DNA of 64,000 nucleotides from Acidobacteriota bacterium (GCA_021810625.1 JAJZIJ010000008.1:1770-65769); one strand, 5' to 3'. Counted from the first letter of the stretch, positions 17,040 to 26,497 are shown. Notes: generated by a model not told the origin, from the sequence alone. Made by a program: numbers and translations.

Positions 17040-18119
17040 TCAAGGAATTTGCTGCATGGGAAGTTCAATCCCGAACGAAGTCTGGCCGGGAATAACGGCG
17101 TAAACCCAAAGCCCATGAAAGGCATCTTTCAATTCTGGATGCGCCTGCAACATGGCCTGCATGACAGCAATATTCTGCCGACGCACGGCTGTCAGATTGT
17201 TCGCGCCTTTCACGTTGTCTGCCGCGTTGTAATTGTTCGCGCCTTTCACGTTGTCTGCCGCGTTGTAATGGATCACAAGATCGAGTCCCCCAAGGTCGCC
17301 ACTGGTTTCCATTTGCGTAATCGCAAAGCTCTGCCCTTTTGCCGGGAGCTGCATGGGCTGCGCTCCGGGCAGTCCGGCGGGCTGCACGGATGTCTGCTCC
17401 TGCATCAGCTTGTCCAGATTCGCGCTGCTCAGATAATCCGCAGGCGCGGCCAGATAGCGCGCCGTCTCATCGTAAAAATACGCATTCCATTTCTCATTTT
17501 TTTCGGCGTAAGCGCGAGCTTGTTTCCAGTACCATACGCTATCGTGACCGCTAATCGTCAGCGGACGAAAAGAAAATCCAGCCAGCTTCCATTTTCCTTT
17601 CGCCTCTGCAAAAATGACGGCAATCTGTTGCGGATTCGACACGCCCGTGGCATGAATGAGCGCCAGAGCATACCGCGCCTGCGGCAGCACGCCAAAAGTG
17701 AGAACCACGCGCCCTGGATGATTAAACACGCCACAGTAAAAGCGCACCGGCGTTTCTCCCGGCTTCACATTCGCTGCATCCAGCAAATACAAATTGTCTA
17801 CCGTAAAGGTTGCGTTCGTTACTGTGGCCGCAACATCCGAAATGGCGTGCAGGATGCCCGTGGCATCAGCAGCCGCTTGCGGCGCAATGTCTGCCTGGAG
17901 CGCCTGCGTATCGTTTGCAGCAACGCGCTGCGACAATTGCCGGCTCACAGCGACCAGAGCATTGCGCTCCGCCTTCTGCATCTCCGCCTGCGTGGTGCAG
18001 GTCTGACCCTGCAATCCAGCGCCCGCGCCAACCAGCAGGAGCGCACATACGATGACCGAAAAGAATCTCGAATTCCCTGGAGCCTGGCAGCGCGTCAGCA
18101 AACGTCTCTCCCCACTCAT
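17040..18119 (-). CDS. Secreted protein of unknown function with internal 12-residue duplication
   Basis: A 359-residue exported protein. From ATG 18119 the N-terminus is basic and then hydrophobic (FFSVIVCALLLVGAGAG) with a cleavage-like GLQGQ. The mature part has no domain I recognise. Segments such as FYCGVFNHPGRVVLTFGVLP, WYWKQARAYAEKNEKWNAYFYDETARY and LDLVIHYNAADNVKGAN suggest a mixed fold. Near residues 280-305 a 12-residue unit (NYNAADNVKGAN) occurs twice, encoded by an exact 36-bp tandem repeat. Its start codon is only 26 bp from that of the divergent lipoprotein, so promoters must overlap the coding ends. The upstream continuation of the frame to 18461 is an artefact antisense to the lipoprotein. 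Confidence 0.75.
   Translation of the reverse strand: MSGERRLLTRCQAPGNSRFFSVIVCALLLVGAGAGLQGQTCTTQAEMQKAERNALVAVSRQLSQRVAANDTQALQADIAPQAAADATGILHAISDVAATVTNATFTVDNLYLLDAANVKPGETPVRFYCGVFNHPGRVVLTFGVLPQARYALALIHATGVSNPQQIAVIFAEAKGKWKLAGFSFRPLTISGHDSVWYWKQARAYAEKNEKWNAYFYDETARYLAAPADYLSSANLDKLMQEQTSVQPAGLPGAQPMQLPAKGQSFAITQMETSGDLGGLDLVIHYNAADNVKGANNYNAADNVKGANNLTAVRRQNIAVMQAMLQAHPELKDAFHGLWVYAVIPGQTSFGIELPMQQIP
17197..17268. repeat. Exact 36-bp tandem duplication inside a coding sequence
   Basis: Bases 17197-17232 are repeated without change at 17233-17268. The unit is a multiple of three, so it adds 12 residues in frame to the secreted protein. Two perfect copies with no silent differences suggest a very recent slippage event or a polymorphic site. 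A short-read assembly artefact is also possible. Confidence 0.95.
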
Positions 18120-18145
18120 ACAAAACACTGCTAGTCTAGTACACA

Positions 18146-18790
18146 ATGCCAAAGGCCATGCGCGAACGTCGTTTCTGGAGACAAAGCCTCCTGTATCTGC
18201 GCCTTCTGGCCTTTGCCTGCATCGTGTCCGGCTGCAAAAAATCCCCTGTGAGGCCGAAGCCCCCGGTACCGAAACAATCTGCAAGCGTGATCGCGCATCC
18301 AATCGGCGCGGCATCTCCCAAGCCATCTGCGACTTCCACGACACCATCGCAACACAAATCGCGCCCCCATGCCTACCGCCGCGTGCAGCGCCGCGCCGCC
18401 AAACGTACAGCCCATACCGCCAAGCCAGCGCCGCCGCCGCCACCGCCGCCGCCACCACCACCGCCGCCAGCGCCTGTGTATCCCGTATACCCGATTCCTC
18501 CGGCGCACCAGCCAGCCGTGCCCGCCGACGTTCAATACGTCAACCATCAACTCACCATCAAAGCAAAGAACGCCAGCCTCAAGCAAATTCTTGCGGAAGT
18601 GACGCGGCTAACCGGGATGACGGTGGAGGGATTGAACAGCGATGTGCGCGTGTATGGCCAGTATGGGCCGGGAACGGCCAATCAGACGCTAAGCACCTTG
18701 CTGGATGGACTCCCCTACAACTACTTGATTATCGGCGGAGATGCCACGCATCCCCCCAGGAAACTCGTGCTGTCGATTTCCTCGAAGTAG
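18146..18790 (+). CDS. Proline-rich lipoprotein with C-terminal STN/secretin-N0-like domain
   Basis: A 214-residue protein. The N-terminus is a lipoprotein signal with lipobox IVSGC at residues ~26-30. A basic, Ser/Pro-rich linker follows, with a run of about 13 prolines near residues 95-108, long enough to cross the peptidoglycan. The last ~85 residues (LTIKAKNASLKQILAEVTRLTGM, then LSTLLDGLPYNYLIIG) resemble the STN/N0 domain found at the start of secretins and TonB receptors. Here it stands alone without a secretin barrel, so it may be an adaptor for a separately encoded outer-membrane complex. ATG 18158 is an alternative start that leaves the lipobox intact. Confidence 0.75.
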   Translation: MPKAMRERRFWRQSLLYLRLLAFACIVSGCKKSPVRPKPPVPKQSASVIAHPIGAASPKPSATSTTPSQHKSRPHAYRRVQRRAAKRTAHTAKPAPPPPPPPPPPPPPAPVYPVYPIPPAHQPAVPADVQYVNHQLTIKAKNASLKQILAEVTRLTGMTVEGLNSDVRVYGQYGPGTANQTLSTLLDGLPYNYLIIGGDATHPPRKLVLSISSK

Positions 18791-18844
18791 CGCGCATTCC
18801 TTTCGTAATAGGGGAACACCGCCGCCCTGTCCTACTCAGGCCAA

Positions 18845-19012
18845 TCAGAGTGAGGAATGCGCCGCTCCAGCAGATACAACCACGGCGCTGTCGGCATGGA
18901 ACTGCGCGCGATGGCGAAAGAACAAAAGGATGCCTCGACAGATTGCATACGCCGCAACGACACCCAACGCCAGAGCAGCCAGGCAAGCACATACAACCAA
19001 AAGCATCAACAT
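18845..19012 (-). CDS. Small 55-residue single-pass membrane protein
   Basis: A short gene of 56 codons. A strong GGAGGT lies six bases before ATG 19012. The product starts with a hydrophobic helix of about 23 residues (MLMLLVVCACLAALALGVVA), then a basic patch (CRGILLFFRHR) and a short polar tail ending HSSL. Signal, helix and positive-inside tail look like a small integral membrane protein. No family is recognised. It converges with the STN lipoprotein (54 bp apart) and is divergent from uvrA. The ribosome site and hydrophobicity are seen in the sequence; expression is inferred. Confidence 0.6.
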   Translation of the reverse strand: MLMLLVVCACLAALALGVVAAYAICRGILLFFRHRAQFHADSAVVVSAGAAHSSL

Positions 19013-19265
19013 GCGACGACCTCCATTTCCATGCGTTCACGCGGTCAGCATCGTTCCATCGCGGATTTTCAGCATCCGATTCCAACTGTCTTCAAAACGT
19101 CTGCGGAAGCATTCTTCCGCACGGATGGTATTCTCTCAGAGATTGTCGGCATGGCGACAGGCGAGCTTATTGCCTCCTAAGATTCCCCCGGCGCAATGCG
19201 CTGCATCACGTTCCAAAATTGCCCGCCTTGACAGGCGAACCCTAACCCCGGAATCTCATTAGAGA

Positions 19266-22193
19266 ATGCCTATTCGCAGTATTACCGTGCGCGGTGCGCG
19301 CCAGCACAACCTGAAGAACATCACGGTCGAGATTCCACGGAACTCGTTCACCGTCGTTACAGGACTGTCTGGCTCCGGAAAATCCTCGCTGGCCTTTGAC
19401 ACCATCTACGCCGAAGGACAGCGCCGCTATGTGGAGACGCTCTCCGCCTATGCGCGGCAGTTTCTCGATCAAATGGAGCGGCCCGATGTGGACTCCATCG
19501 AAGGATTAAGTCCGGCCATCTCCATTGAGCAGAAGACCACCAGCCGCAGCCCGCGCTCGACCGTCGGCACCATCACGGAGATTTACGATTACCTACGCCT
19601 TCTCTACGCCTCCGTCGGCGTACCCCATTGCCCAAAGTGCGGCCAGCCCATCTCGCGCCAGTCGGCGGAGCAGATCGTGGATCGCGTCCAGCGACTGGGA
19701 CAGGGTGAGCGCGTCACCATCTACGCTCCAATCGTGCGGGGGCGCAAGGGGGAGTTTCGCGAAGAACTGGAAAAGCTCGACCAGCAGGGATTTCGCGCGC
19801 GCATCGACGGAGAAATTCTCGACCTGACCGAAGAAATTCGCCTGGAGAAGCGCAAGAATCACACCATCGAAGCCATTGTGGATCGCGTGATTGTGAAGCC
19901 AGGGCTGGAGAAACGTCTGGAGACCGCCGTTGCCAAGGCCTTGCAGATGACAGGCGGATTGGTGCTGGTGGCCATTACCGGCTCCAATGGCGGGCCGGTC
20001 GAGGAGCAGTTGTACTCTTCGTCGATGGCCTGCCCGGATTGCGGCATCAACGTGCCCAAGCTGGAGCCGCGAAGTTTTTCCTTCAACAGCGCCTACGGAG
20101 CCTGCCCGCATTGCAACGGCCTCGGCAGTATTTATGATTTCGACCCGGCCAAGGTGATCGTGGACTGGTCGAAGCCGCTGCTCGATGGAGCGCTGGGGCC
20201 GGGCGGCAGCTCCCAATATCTGCACAAGCTGATTCATCTGGCTGCGGAACGCTACAAGATCAATCTGCGTACCCCCTTTGAACAACTGCCTCCAAAGCAC
20301 CAGATGTTGCTGCTGGTCGGCCCGGATCGCTCCGAAGGCGGACGCACTGGATTTCATGGCATTCTGGCCTGGCTGCGTGACTCGCTGGAAGAGGCCAACA
20401 CTGACGGCTACAAACAATGGCTGCTGCGATACATGTCCGCCTCCCTGTGCCCGGAGTGCCACGGCAGGCGGCTACGGCCCGAATCACTCTCCGTGCGGGT
20501 CAACGGGCAATCCATCGCGGACTTTACCGCGCTGCCTCTGACGCAGGCTCTGGCAGCCGCGCGCGCCTTTACCTTTACCGAGCGAGAACGGCTCCTCACC
20601 GACCGCTTGCAGCACGAGATCGTCGAGCGGCTGGAGTTTCTGAACGCCGTCGGCCTGGGCTATCTGGCGCTGGATCGCAGCGCGGCCACGCTCTCTGGCG
20701 GCGAAGGACAACGCATCCGCCTAGCCACGCAGATTGGCTCCCGGCTGCGCGGCGTTCTCTATGTGCTGGATGAACCCTCCATCGGCCTGCATCAGCGGGA
20801 CAATGACCGCCTGATCGCCGCGCTGATCGCGCTGCGCGACCTGGGCAATACCGTGCTGGTCGTCGAACACGATGAGGACACCATTCGCCGCGCCGATTAT
20901 GTACTTGACCTTGGCCCCGGCGCAGGACGGCTGGGCGGCGAGGTAATTGCGCGGGGCACTCCGGCGGAGATTATGGCGGAACCATCCTCGCTGACCGGGC
21001 AGTATCTCGCCGGAAAGTTGGAGGCGGTGCCACGCGCCACGCCGCGCCCGCTCACTGGCAAATGGCTCACCGTCGAAGGCGCGCGCAGCCACAATTTACA
21101 GAATGTAACAGCGCGATTCCCGCTCGGCGTTCTGACGGTCGTCACTGGCGTCTCTGGATCGGGAAAAAGCACGCTGGTCAATGACACGCTCTATCGCGCC
21201 CTGGCGCAAAATCTCTACGGCTCCCGCGAAGATCCCGGCGAGCATACGCGCATCACGGGCGCTGACCAGATCGACAAAGTGGTGCAGATCGACCAGTCCC
21301 CTATTGGACGCACGCCACGCTCCAATCCCGCCACGTACACTGGCGTTTTTACTGCCATCCGCGACCTGTTTGCCATGCTGCCGGAGTCACGCGAGCGCGG
21401 CTATAAGGCGGGCCGCTTCTCCTTCAACGTTCCCGGAGGACGCTGCGAGGCCTGCCACGGCGATGGCCAACGCCGCATCGAGATGAACTTTTTGCCCGAC
21501 GTGTACGTGCAGTGTGAAGTCTGCCTGGGCCGCCGCTACAATCAGGAGACACTCGCCGTGCGCTTCAACGGCTACTCCATCGCGGATATTTTGGAGTTGC
21601 CCATCGCCGACGCGCTCCCCGTGCTGGCTGATATTCCACAAGCACGGCAAAAACTGGAGACGCTGAACGATGTCGGCCTGGGCTATGTACACTTGGGCCA
21701 GTCGGCCACGACGCTCTCTGGCGGAGAGGCGCAGCGCATGAAGCTGGCCAGAGAACTCTCCAAGCGCCAGACCGGACGCACGCTCTACCTGCTGGATGAG
21801 CCAACCACCGGGCTGCACTTCGACGACGTGCGCAAGCTGCTGGAGGTGCTGCATCGACTGACCGATCTGGGCAATACGATCCTCATTATCGAGCACAATC
21901 TGGACGTGATCCGCACCGCCGATTGGATCGTTGACCTGGGGCCGGAGGGTGGAACCGCAGGTGGAAGCATTGTCGCCGAAGGAGTGCCCGCGCAGATCGC
22001 CGCCTGTCCCACTTCGCATACCGGAAAATTATTGGCTCGATATTTCTCCGGCGCGAAAAATGGACGCGAACCTTCTGTCGCATCTGAACCGCAGGTTGCG
22101 CCAACAAAAAACATCGCAAGCAAACCAGAAAAAAGTAAGACCGCCAAAGACAAGACCGCCGCAAACAAATCGGCGCGAAAAGGGGTCGCATGA
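19266..22193 (+). CDS. uvrA: Excinuclease ABC subunit A
   Basis: A 975-residue DNA-damage recognition ATPase of nucleotide excision repair, which loads UvrB at lesions. It has two ABC modules: Walker [15 protein letters not shown] at ~31 and [14 protein letters not shown] at ~626, and ABC signatures [12 protein letters not shown] and [12 protein letters not shown]. The zinc-binding Cys motifs are complete (CPDCG...CPHC near 258-283 and CEACHGDGQ...CEVC near 730-755). The last ~35 residues are an unusually Lys/Ala/Thr-rich tail ([21 protein letters not shown]), possibly an extra DNA contact. A TTGACA hexamer is at 19228-19233, but no convincing -10 accompanies it. The stop overlaps the next gene as ATGA. 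Confidence 0.97.
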   Translation: MPIRSITVRGARQHNLKNITVEIPRNSFTVVTGLSGSGKSSLAFDTIYAEGQRRYVETLSAYARQFLDQMERPDVDSIEGLSPAISIEQKTTSRSPRSTVGTITEIYDYLRLLYASVGVPHCPKCGQPISRQSAEQIVDRVQRLGQGERVTIYAPIVRGRKGEFREELEKLDQQGFRARIDGEILDLTEEIRLEKRKNHTIEAIVDRVIVKPGLEKRLETAVAKALQMTGGLVLVAITGSNGGPVEEQLYSSSMACPDCGINVPKLEPRSFSFNSAYGACPHCNGLGSIYDFDPAKVIVDWSKPLLDGALGPGGSSQYLHKLIHLAAERYKINLRTPFEQLPPKHQMLLLVGPDRSEGGRTGFHGILAWLRDSLEEANTDGYKQWLLRYMSASLCPECHGRRLRPESLSVRVNGQSIADFTALPLTQALAAARAFTFTERERLLTDRLQHEIVERLEFLNAVGLGYLALDRSAATLSGGEGQRIRLATQIGSRLRGVLYVLDEPSIGLHQRDNDRLIAALIALRDLGNTVLVVEHDEDTIRRADYVLDLGPGAGRLGGEVIARGTPAEIMAEPSSLTGQYLAGKLEAVPRATPRPLTGKWLTVEGARSHNLQNVTARFPLGVLTVVTGVSGSGKSTLVNDTLYRALAQNLYGSREDPGEHTRITGADQIDKVVQIDQSPIGRTPRSNPATYTGVFTAIRDLFAMLPESRERGYKAGRFSFNVPGGRCEACHGDGQRRIEMNFLPDVYVQCEVCLGRRYNQETLAVRFNGYSIADILELPIADALPVLADIPQARQKLETLNDVGLGYVHLGQSATTLSGGEAQRMKLARELSKRQTGRTLYLLDEPTTGLHFDDVRKLLEVLHRLTDLGNTILIIEHNLDVIRTADWIVDLGPEGGTAGGSIVAEGVPAQIAACPTSHTGKLLARYFSGAKNGREPSVASEPQVAPTKNIASKPEKSKTAKDKTAANKSARKGVA

Positions 22194-23011
22194 TGTTTGA
22201 ACCGGAAATGATTTCGATCCTGTCGCCAACCCCGGAGGATCCCTCGTCAGCGCGCCGCGAACACGCCGAAGGTGGGCCAGGATTTCTGGATGCCGTGGCC
22301 TTTTTCGCCATTGCCGCCTGCCTGATGTTCGCCATGCAGAGCGGAGGCGCTGCGGTGGCGTTGCACTGGCACCTCTTTGGCGGAACAACACTGCAACAGC
22401 TTGAGCAACAGCCCCGCTTCATCCTTCCCATCATGGGATTTGCCTACGGCTGCACGATGTTGATTGCGCTTGCCCTGTTTCCACGGGCCTGGAACCGTCC
22501 CTTTGCGAAGGGCGTGTGCTGGAATGTTTCCGCCGTCCGCAAATACGCAGTCTTATTGCTGGGAGTGGGCATCGCGCTGGCCGTGGTCATCCAGCTTGCC
22601 TCCAACGATTTGCCGATGCCGAAGGAAATGCCCGTGGATGATTTTTTTCACACTCCGCTTGATGCCTGGCTGGTCGTCTTCTTTGGCACGCTGGTCGCGC
22701 CAGCGTTTGAGGAGCTGGCCTTTCGCGGCTTCCTCTACCCCGCGCTGCGCCGCTGGAGCTGGACAGGAATGACAGGAGCCGCCGTGCTAAGCAGCATTCC
22801 ATTCGCGCTGCTCCACGCGCAGCAACTTGGCCATGCAACCTCCCCGTTATTCCTGGTCTTCCTCGTCAGTATGGCTTTGACAGCGGTGCGCCAGCGCACC
22901 GGATCGCTCGCCGCCTCGACCCTGGTTCATGTAACCTACAACCTTTCCATTTTTGTAGCCATGTTTTTGACCAGCGGCGGCTTCACGCATCTGGAACAAT
23001 TAAAAAACTAG
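22190..23011 (+). CDS. CPBP (CAAX/Abi) family intramembrane metalloprotease
   Basis: A 273-residue protein with about seven hydrophobic segments. It carries the family's conserved glutamates and arginine in [15 protein letters not shown] (~177-191), then the metal-ligand histidines in [11 protein letters not shown] (~204-214) and HVTYN (~249-253). These match the EExxxR / FxxxH / HxxxN pattern of CPBP/Rce1-type glutamyl proteases. Bacterial members are linked to prenylated-peptide processing, bacteriocin self-immunity or membrane signalling, and the substrate here is unknown. The gene overlaps uvrA by four bases and may simply be cotranscribed with it. Confidence 0.88.
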   Translation: MMFEPEMISILSPTPEDPSSARREHAEGGPGFLDAVAFFAIAACLMFAMQSGGAAVALHWHLFGGTTLQQLEQQPRFILPIMGFAYGCTMLIALALFPRAWNRPFAKGVCWNVSAVRKYAVLLLGVGIALAVVIQLASNDLPMPKEMPVDDFFHTPLDAWLVVFFGTLVAPAFEELAFRGFLYPALRRWSWTGMTGAAVLSSIPFALLHAQQLGHATSPLFLVFLVSMALTAVRQRTGSLAASTLVHVTYNLSIFVAMFLTSGGFTHLEQLKN

Positions 23012-23032
23012 CTGCTAGCGATTAGCGGGTGC

Positions 23033-23058
23033 CCCATGTCTCGATTTTGAGACATGGG
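23033..23058. repeat. Perfect 10-bp stem hairpin between the CPBP gene and pyrE
   Basis: CCCATGTCTC (23033-23042) and GAGACATGGG (23049-23058) form a perfect 10-bp stem around a GATTTT loop. No T-run follows, so it is not a standard intrinsic terminator. It could end the uvrA-CPBP transcript, act in the pyrE leader (pyrE starts 40 bp downstream), or be a dispersed repeat of this genome. Confidence 0.7.
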
Positions 23059-23098
23059 AGTTGTCTGGACAACCAGTCCGCTACAATTTGCATAGAAC

Positions 23099-23722
23099 AT
23101 GACCGACCATCGGAACGCCCTTCTCAACTTGATCGCGCAACACTCCTTTCGCCTGGGGGATTTTGTCCTCTCCTCTGGCGCGCGCAGCGATTACTACATC
23201 GACTGCCGAACCACCACGCTCCATGCTGAAGGCGGACGCCTTGCCGGGTTGGTCTTCTACGATCTGATCCGCGAACACAATCTGCGCCCCGCAGCCGTCG
23301 GCGGACTCACGATGGGCGCAGACCCGCTGGTCTCCAACATTGCCTCGGCCAGCGCATGGGATCATGTCAAGCATCCCGACGCACCGTATGTCCACGGTTT
23401 CCTCGTCCGCAAGGCCGAAAAGGCCCACGGCACAGGCCGCCGCGTCGAAGGCTTCTGCCAGACCGGCGCGCGCGTTGTAATTGTGGATGATGTCTGCACC
23501 ACGGGGGGTTCCACCATCAACGCGATCCAGGCCGCGCGCGAGGCGGGCATGGAAGTTGTCGGCGTGCTCTGCCTGGTGGATCGCCAGGAGATGAATGGCC
23601 GCGCCGCCGTGGAAGCTGCCGCAGCGGGAGCGCCGTTTTTCGCGCTCTTCACCGCTGCCGAGGTACGCGCCGCGCATATTGCGCTCCAGTCAGGGAACAT
23701 TCAGGCTGGAAGCGCGTCCTGA
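23099..23722 (+). CDS. pyrE: Orotate phosphoribosyltransferase
   Basis: A 207-residue enzyme converting orotate and PRPP to orotidine 5'-phosphate in pyrimidine synthesis. The PRPP-binding motif VVIVDDVCTTGGSTINAI is at residues ~123-140. LSSGARSDYYIDCRTTTLH near the start and VGGLTMGADPLV (~64-75) are OPRTase features. The gene stands alone between a hairpin and the divergent DUF3309 gene, with no other pyr gene nearby. Control by the upstream hairpin is possible but unproven. Confidence 0.94.
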   Translation: MTDHRNALLNLIAQHSFRLGDFVLSSGARSDYYIDCRTTTLHAEGGRLAGLVFYDLIREHNLRPAAVGGLTMGADPLVSNIASASAWDHVKHPDAPYVHGFLVRKAEKAHGTGRRVEGFCQTGARVVIVDDVCTTGGSTINAIQAAREAGMEVVGVLCLVDRQEMNGRAAVEAAAAGAPFFALFTAAEVRAAHIALQSGNIQAGSAS

Positions 23723-23758
23723 AATGCCGCCACCGCGCTCTACCATGTTACAGGCCCG

Positions 23759-23911
23759 TCAAATCACGCGAAGCAGCAAGAGAACAATAAGAATCAGCAC
23801 GATGAGTCCTAAGCCACCGCTTGGGTAATATCCCCAACTGCGACTGTGAGGCCAGGTTGGAATCGCGCCCAGAAAAGCCAATACAAGAATTATGAGAATG
23901 ATCGTAATCAT
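23759..23911 (-). CDS. DUF3309 family small membrane protein
   Basis: A 50-residue peptide from ATG 23911, with GGGAGAG about six bases upstream. It consists of two hydrophobic helices (MITIILIILVLAFLGAIP and GGLGLIVLILIVLLLLRVI) separated by the conserved turn TWPHSRSWGYYPSGG, the hallmark of DUF3309 proteins. The family is widespread in soil bacteria and has no established function. It converges with pyrE (36 bp apart). Confidence 0.9.
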   Translation of the reverse strand: MITIILIILVLAFLGAIPTWPHSRSWGYYPSGGLGLIVLILIVLLLLRVI

Positions 23912-24446
23912 GAGTATCTCTCCCTGATGTCAGTTGGATATGAACCGTGCCTTCCATGAAAATAGGAATATCGGCCATACCCTTACAACCGCTGCATTTA
24001 CAAGAGATGCAATGGGATGAACAATGGGTAGCTCGTCACGATCTTATATTTATCTCCCTACCTGCCCAGGTTTATGCGAAGCCCAACGAAGATTCTCAAC
24101 AGTGCAGAAAACCACCGAATGCCAACGCCGCATCCACTGTTAGCAGGTGGCGTGTAACGAGCAGAAACTCCCAATGCTGCGACCATGCGAAGCATTGGGT
24201 TGCGCCCCGTGTTGAGGGGGTGAGGAATCGAGGATTTTTCGTGATTTCCTCCTCTGAATTTTCCGGCGAAGGAGAATCGCGTCAGCCGGAACCTCACCCG
24301 CTTTCCATGCATTCGCTCCTAAATTTCCTGCGTTTCCCATGTATCGCCCCCCCCGTTCTGGCCCCCTGTTCTGGAATGTTTGCTTCTTCCCCGGCGCACT
24401 CCCCTGCCTTGTTACCCCCGGAGATGCTAAAATCGAGGCATACGCT
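23912..24446. other. Intergenic region between the DUF3309 gene and hpnJ
   Basis: About 535 bp without a convincing gene. It holds a perfect 9-bp inverted repeat, CCCAATGCT (24170-24178) and AGCATTGGG (24191-24199), with a 12-base loop. A weaker 7-bp repeat, TTCCGGC (24261-24267) and GCCGGAA (24285-24291), follows. The open frames here lack good ribosome sites. The stretch should contain the hpnJ promoter and that of the minus-strand DUF3309 gene; no clear -35/-10 pair was identified. Confidence 0.55.
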
Positions 24447-25931
24447 ATGCCCTTGAAAACGCTTTTCCTCAACCCGCCCTCTTTCAAAAACTTTGACGGT
24501 GGCGCCAGTTCGCGCTGGCCTGCCACACGCGAGATTGAGTCCTACTGGTATCCGGTCTGGCTCGCCTATCCGGCAGGCTTGCTGGAAGGCTCCCGACTGC
24601 TCGACGCGCCGCCGCATCACGTCTCGGCGGAAGAGACGATTGAAATCGCCAAGCAGTATGAATTTCTGGTGCTCTTCACCAGCACTCCCGGCTGGACGGG
24701 TGACCACAAGCTGGCCGAGGCCATCAAAGAGGCCAATCCCTCCATCAAGATTGCGTTTGTCGGCCCGCCAGTAACCACCTCCCCGGATCGCGCTCTGAAC
24801 GAGTGCCCCGTGATTGATTTCGTCTGCCGCCGCGAGTTTGACTTCTCCGTGGTGGAGTACGCCAACGGCAAGCCGCTTGATGAGATTCTTGGCATCAGCT
24901 ATCGCAAGAACGGACAAATCGCGCACAATCCCGACCGCCCGCAAATTGAAAATCTCGACCGCCCGAATCTGCCCTGGGTTACGGATATTTATGCGCGCGA
25001 CATGGACGTAACGCGCTACAACGTTCCCTTCCTGCTGCACCCGTATGTCTCGCTTTACTCCACTCGCGGCTGTCCGGCGCAATGCACCTTCTGCCTGTGG
25101 CCGCAGACCCTGAGCGGTCATGCGTGGCGCAAGCGCTCCACCGATGATGTGGCCGCGGAGATGGCCCACGCCAAGGAACTCTTTCCGCATGTGAAGGAGT
25201 ACTTCTTCGACGACGACACATTCAACATCCAAAAAGCGCGCACCATCGAACTATGCGAGAAGCTGAAGCCGCTGAAGCTGACCTGGTCTTGCACCTCGCG
25301 TGTCACCACTGACCGTGAGACGCTCAAGGCCATGCGCGAGGCTGGCTGTCGCCTGCTCATCGTCGGCTTTGAATCTGGCGACCCGCAAATTCTGAAGAAC
25401 ATCAAAAAGGGCGCCACCGTCGAGCGCGCGCGCGACTTTACCCGCGATTGTCACGATCTCGGCCTGACCATCCACGGCGATTTTATCCTCGGCCTGCCCG
25501 GAGAGACCAAGGAGTCCATTCGCAACACCATCAACTTCGCCAAGTCGCTGGATGTCGAAACCATTCAGGTGTCGATTGCGCACGCCTACCCTGGCACGGA
25601 GTTCCACGACTTTGCCAAAGCAAATGGCTTCATCATCAACGGCGGACAAATGGTCGATGAAGGTGGCCACCAACTCGCGCACGTCGAATACCCCAACCTG
25701 CCAACGGAATACGTACTCGAAATGGTGCATCGCTTTTACGACGAGTATTACTTCCGCCCCAAAGCTGCATGGCGCGTGGTGAGCAAGGCCATCATCAATC
25801 GCGACCTGGGCCGCCTCTACGTGGAGGCGAAGGCATTTATGAAGCTGCGCGCGCAACGCAATCGCGCCGTGGCCCAAACCAAGCGCGACAAAGCCGCCAC
25901 CGCCGCAGAAGCTGCACGGGCTGGGGCGTAG
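24447..25931 (+). CDS. hpnJ: Hopanoid biosynthesis B12-binding radical SAM protein HpnJ
   Basis: A 494-residue protein matching HpnJ throughout. The N-terminus MPLKTLFLNPPSFKNFDGG is followed by a cobalamin-binding-like domain (~1-170). The radical SAM core has CPAQCTFC near residues 210-217, a CX3CX2C cluster ligand set, and a C-terminal domain (YPNLPTEYVLEMVHRFYDEYYF) typical of the family. HpnJ is required for the cyclitol-ether side chain of composite bacteriohopanepolyols in other bacteria. ATG 24447 is preferred over the upstream frame (from 24339) because family similarity begins there and GAGG precedes it. No hpnI or hpnK lies in the window. Confidence 0.93.
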   Translation: MPLKTLFLNPPSFKNFDGGASSRWPATREIESYWYPVWLAYPAGLLEGSRLLDAPPHHVSAEETIEIAKQYEFLVLFTSTPGWTGDHKLAEAIKEANPSIKIAFVGPPVTTSPDRALNECPVIDFVCRREFDFSVVEYANGKPLDEILGISYRKNGQIAHNPDRPQIENLDRPNLPWVTDIYARDMDVTRYNVPFLLHPYVSLYSTRGCPAQCTFCLWPQTLSGHAWRKRSTDDVAAEMAHAKELFPHVKEYFFDDDTFNIQKARTIELCEKLKPLKLTWSCTSRVTTDRETLKAMREAGCRLLIVGFESGDPQILKNIKKGATVERARDFTRDCHDLGLTIHGDFILGLPGETKESIRNTINFAKSLDVETIQVSIAHAYPGTEFHDFAKANGFIINGGQMVDEGGHQLAHVEYPNLPTEYVLEMVHRFYDEYYFRPKAAWRVVSKAIINRDLGRLYVEAKAFMKLRAQRNRAVAQTKRDKAATAAEAARAGA

Positions 25932-25964
25932 GCCGCCCAAACGCGCGCGCGGAAATGTCGAGAG

Positions 25965-26001
25965 GCGGTCGGCAGCATCTTGGCTGACCGCTTTTTTCTT
26001 T
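25965..26001 (+). terminator. Intrinsic terminator after hpnJ
   Basis: GCGGTCGGC (25965-25973) pairs with GCTGACCGC (25983-25991), nine pairs including one G-U, and is followed directly by TTTTTTCTTT. The position is 33 bp after the hpnJ stop, so hpnJ is probably transcribed separately from the two membrane genes that follow. Confidence 0.85.
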
Positions 26002-26035
26002 GACGAGTCGTAACAGGAGTTCAAAAATCTTCCCC

Positions 26036-26497
26036 ATGCAATCGACTCTGACCTTTCGACGTTATCTGGTTTTGATCGCCATCATGCTCACCGCCTCCTT
26101 TGGCGATACCTTTCTGAGCATTGGCATGAGACAGATGGGGCCAGTCTCGATCCATCATCTCTCCAGCCTGCTGCTCGCCATGCGCACTCCCTGGGTAATT
26201 GCCGGAGTCGCACTGCTGCTGGGCTTCTTTGCCGCCTACCTGACGGCGCTCTCCTGGGCCGACCTGACCTTTGTGCTGCCCGCCACATCCTTCGGCTACG
26301 TGCTCATCGCGCTGCTGTCGAAATTCTGGCTGCATGAACCAGTCTCTTTGGCGCGTTGGACTGGCATCCTTCTCATCACGCTGGGCGTTGGCTTTGTAAC
26401 ACGCGGGCCATCGTACACTCCGCACACGCCGATGGAAACTGCCACGCCCGTACTTGCAGGACAGGCTGCCGCGCAGGCAGAAGGAGACCTGCCGTGA
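26036..26497 (+). CDS. Half-size DMT/EamA-like membrane protein, subunit 1
   Basis: A 153-residue protein with four hydrophobic segments and a polar C-terminal tail. FGDTFLSIGMRQMG follows the first helix, and ALSWADLTFVLPATSFGYV lies near residues 78-96. Both are half-transporter features of the drug/metabolite transporter superfamily (EamA, SMR, ArnE/F-like). The next gene is a clear paralogue (AGDVSLAGAMRHIGD, ALSWADVSLVAPASA) overlapping by four bases, so a heterodimer is likely. ATG 26036 is used; TTG 26000 would add 12 residues. Lying between hpnJ and hpnE suggests, but does not prove, a role in moving a hopanoid or its headgroup precursor. Confidence 0.75.
   Translation: MQSTLTFRRYLVLIAIMLTASFGDTFLSIGMRQMGPVSIHHLSSLLLAMRTPWVIAGVALLLGFFAAYLTALSWADLTFVLPATSFGYVLIALLSKFWLHEPVSLARWTGILLITLGVGFVTRGPSYTPHTPMETATPVLAGQAAAQAEGDLP

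Noticed and set aside
18857-19180. 107-codon plus-strand frame between the STN lipoprotein and uvrA
   Set aside because: The translation is Ser/His/Arg-rich and lacks a ribosome site, while the opposite strand carries a better supported small membrane gene.
19228-19233. TTGACA upstream of uvrA as a sigma-70 promoter
   Set aside because: No acceptable -10 hexamer lies 15-19 bp downstream, so no promoter was called.
23033-23058. Hairpin before pyrE as a classical intrinsic terminator
   Set aside because: The stem is perfect but no T-run follows on either strand, so it is listed only as a hairpin.
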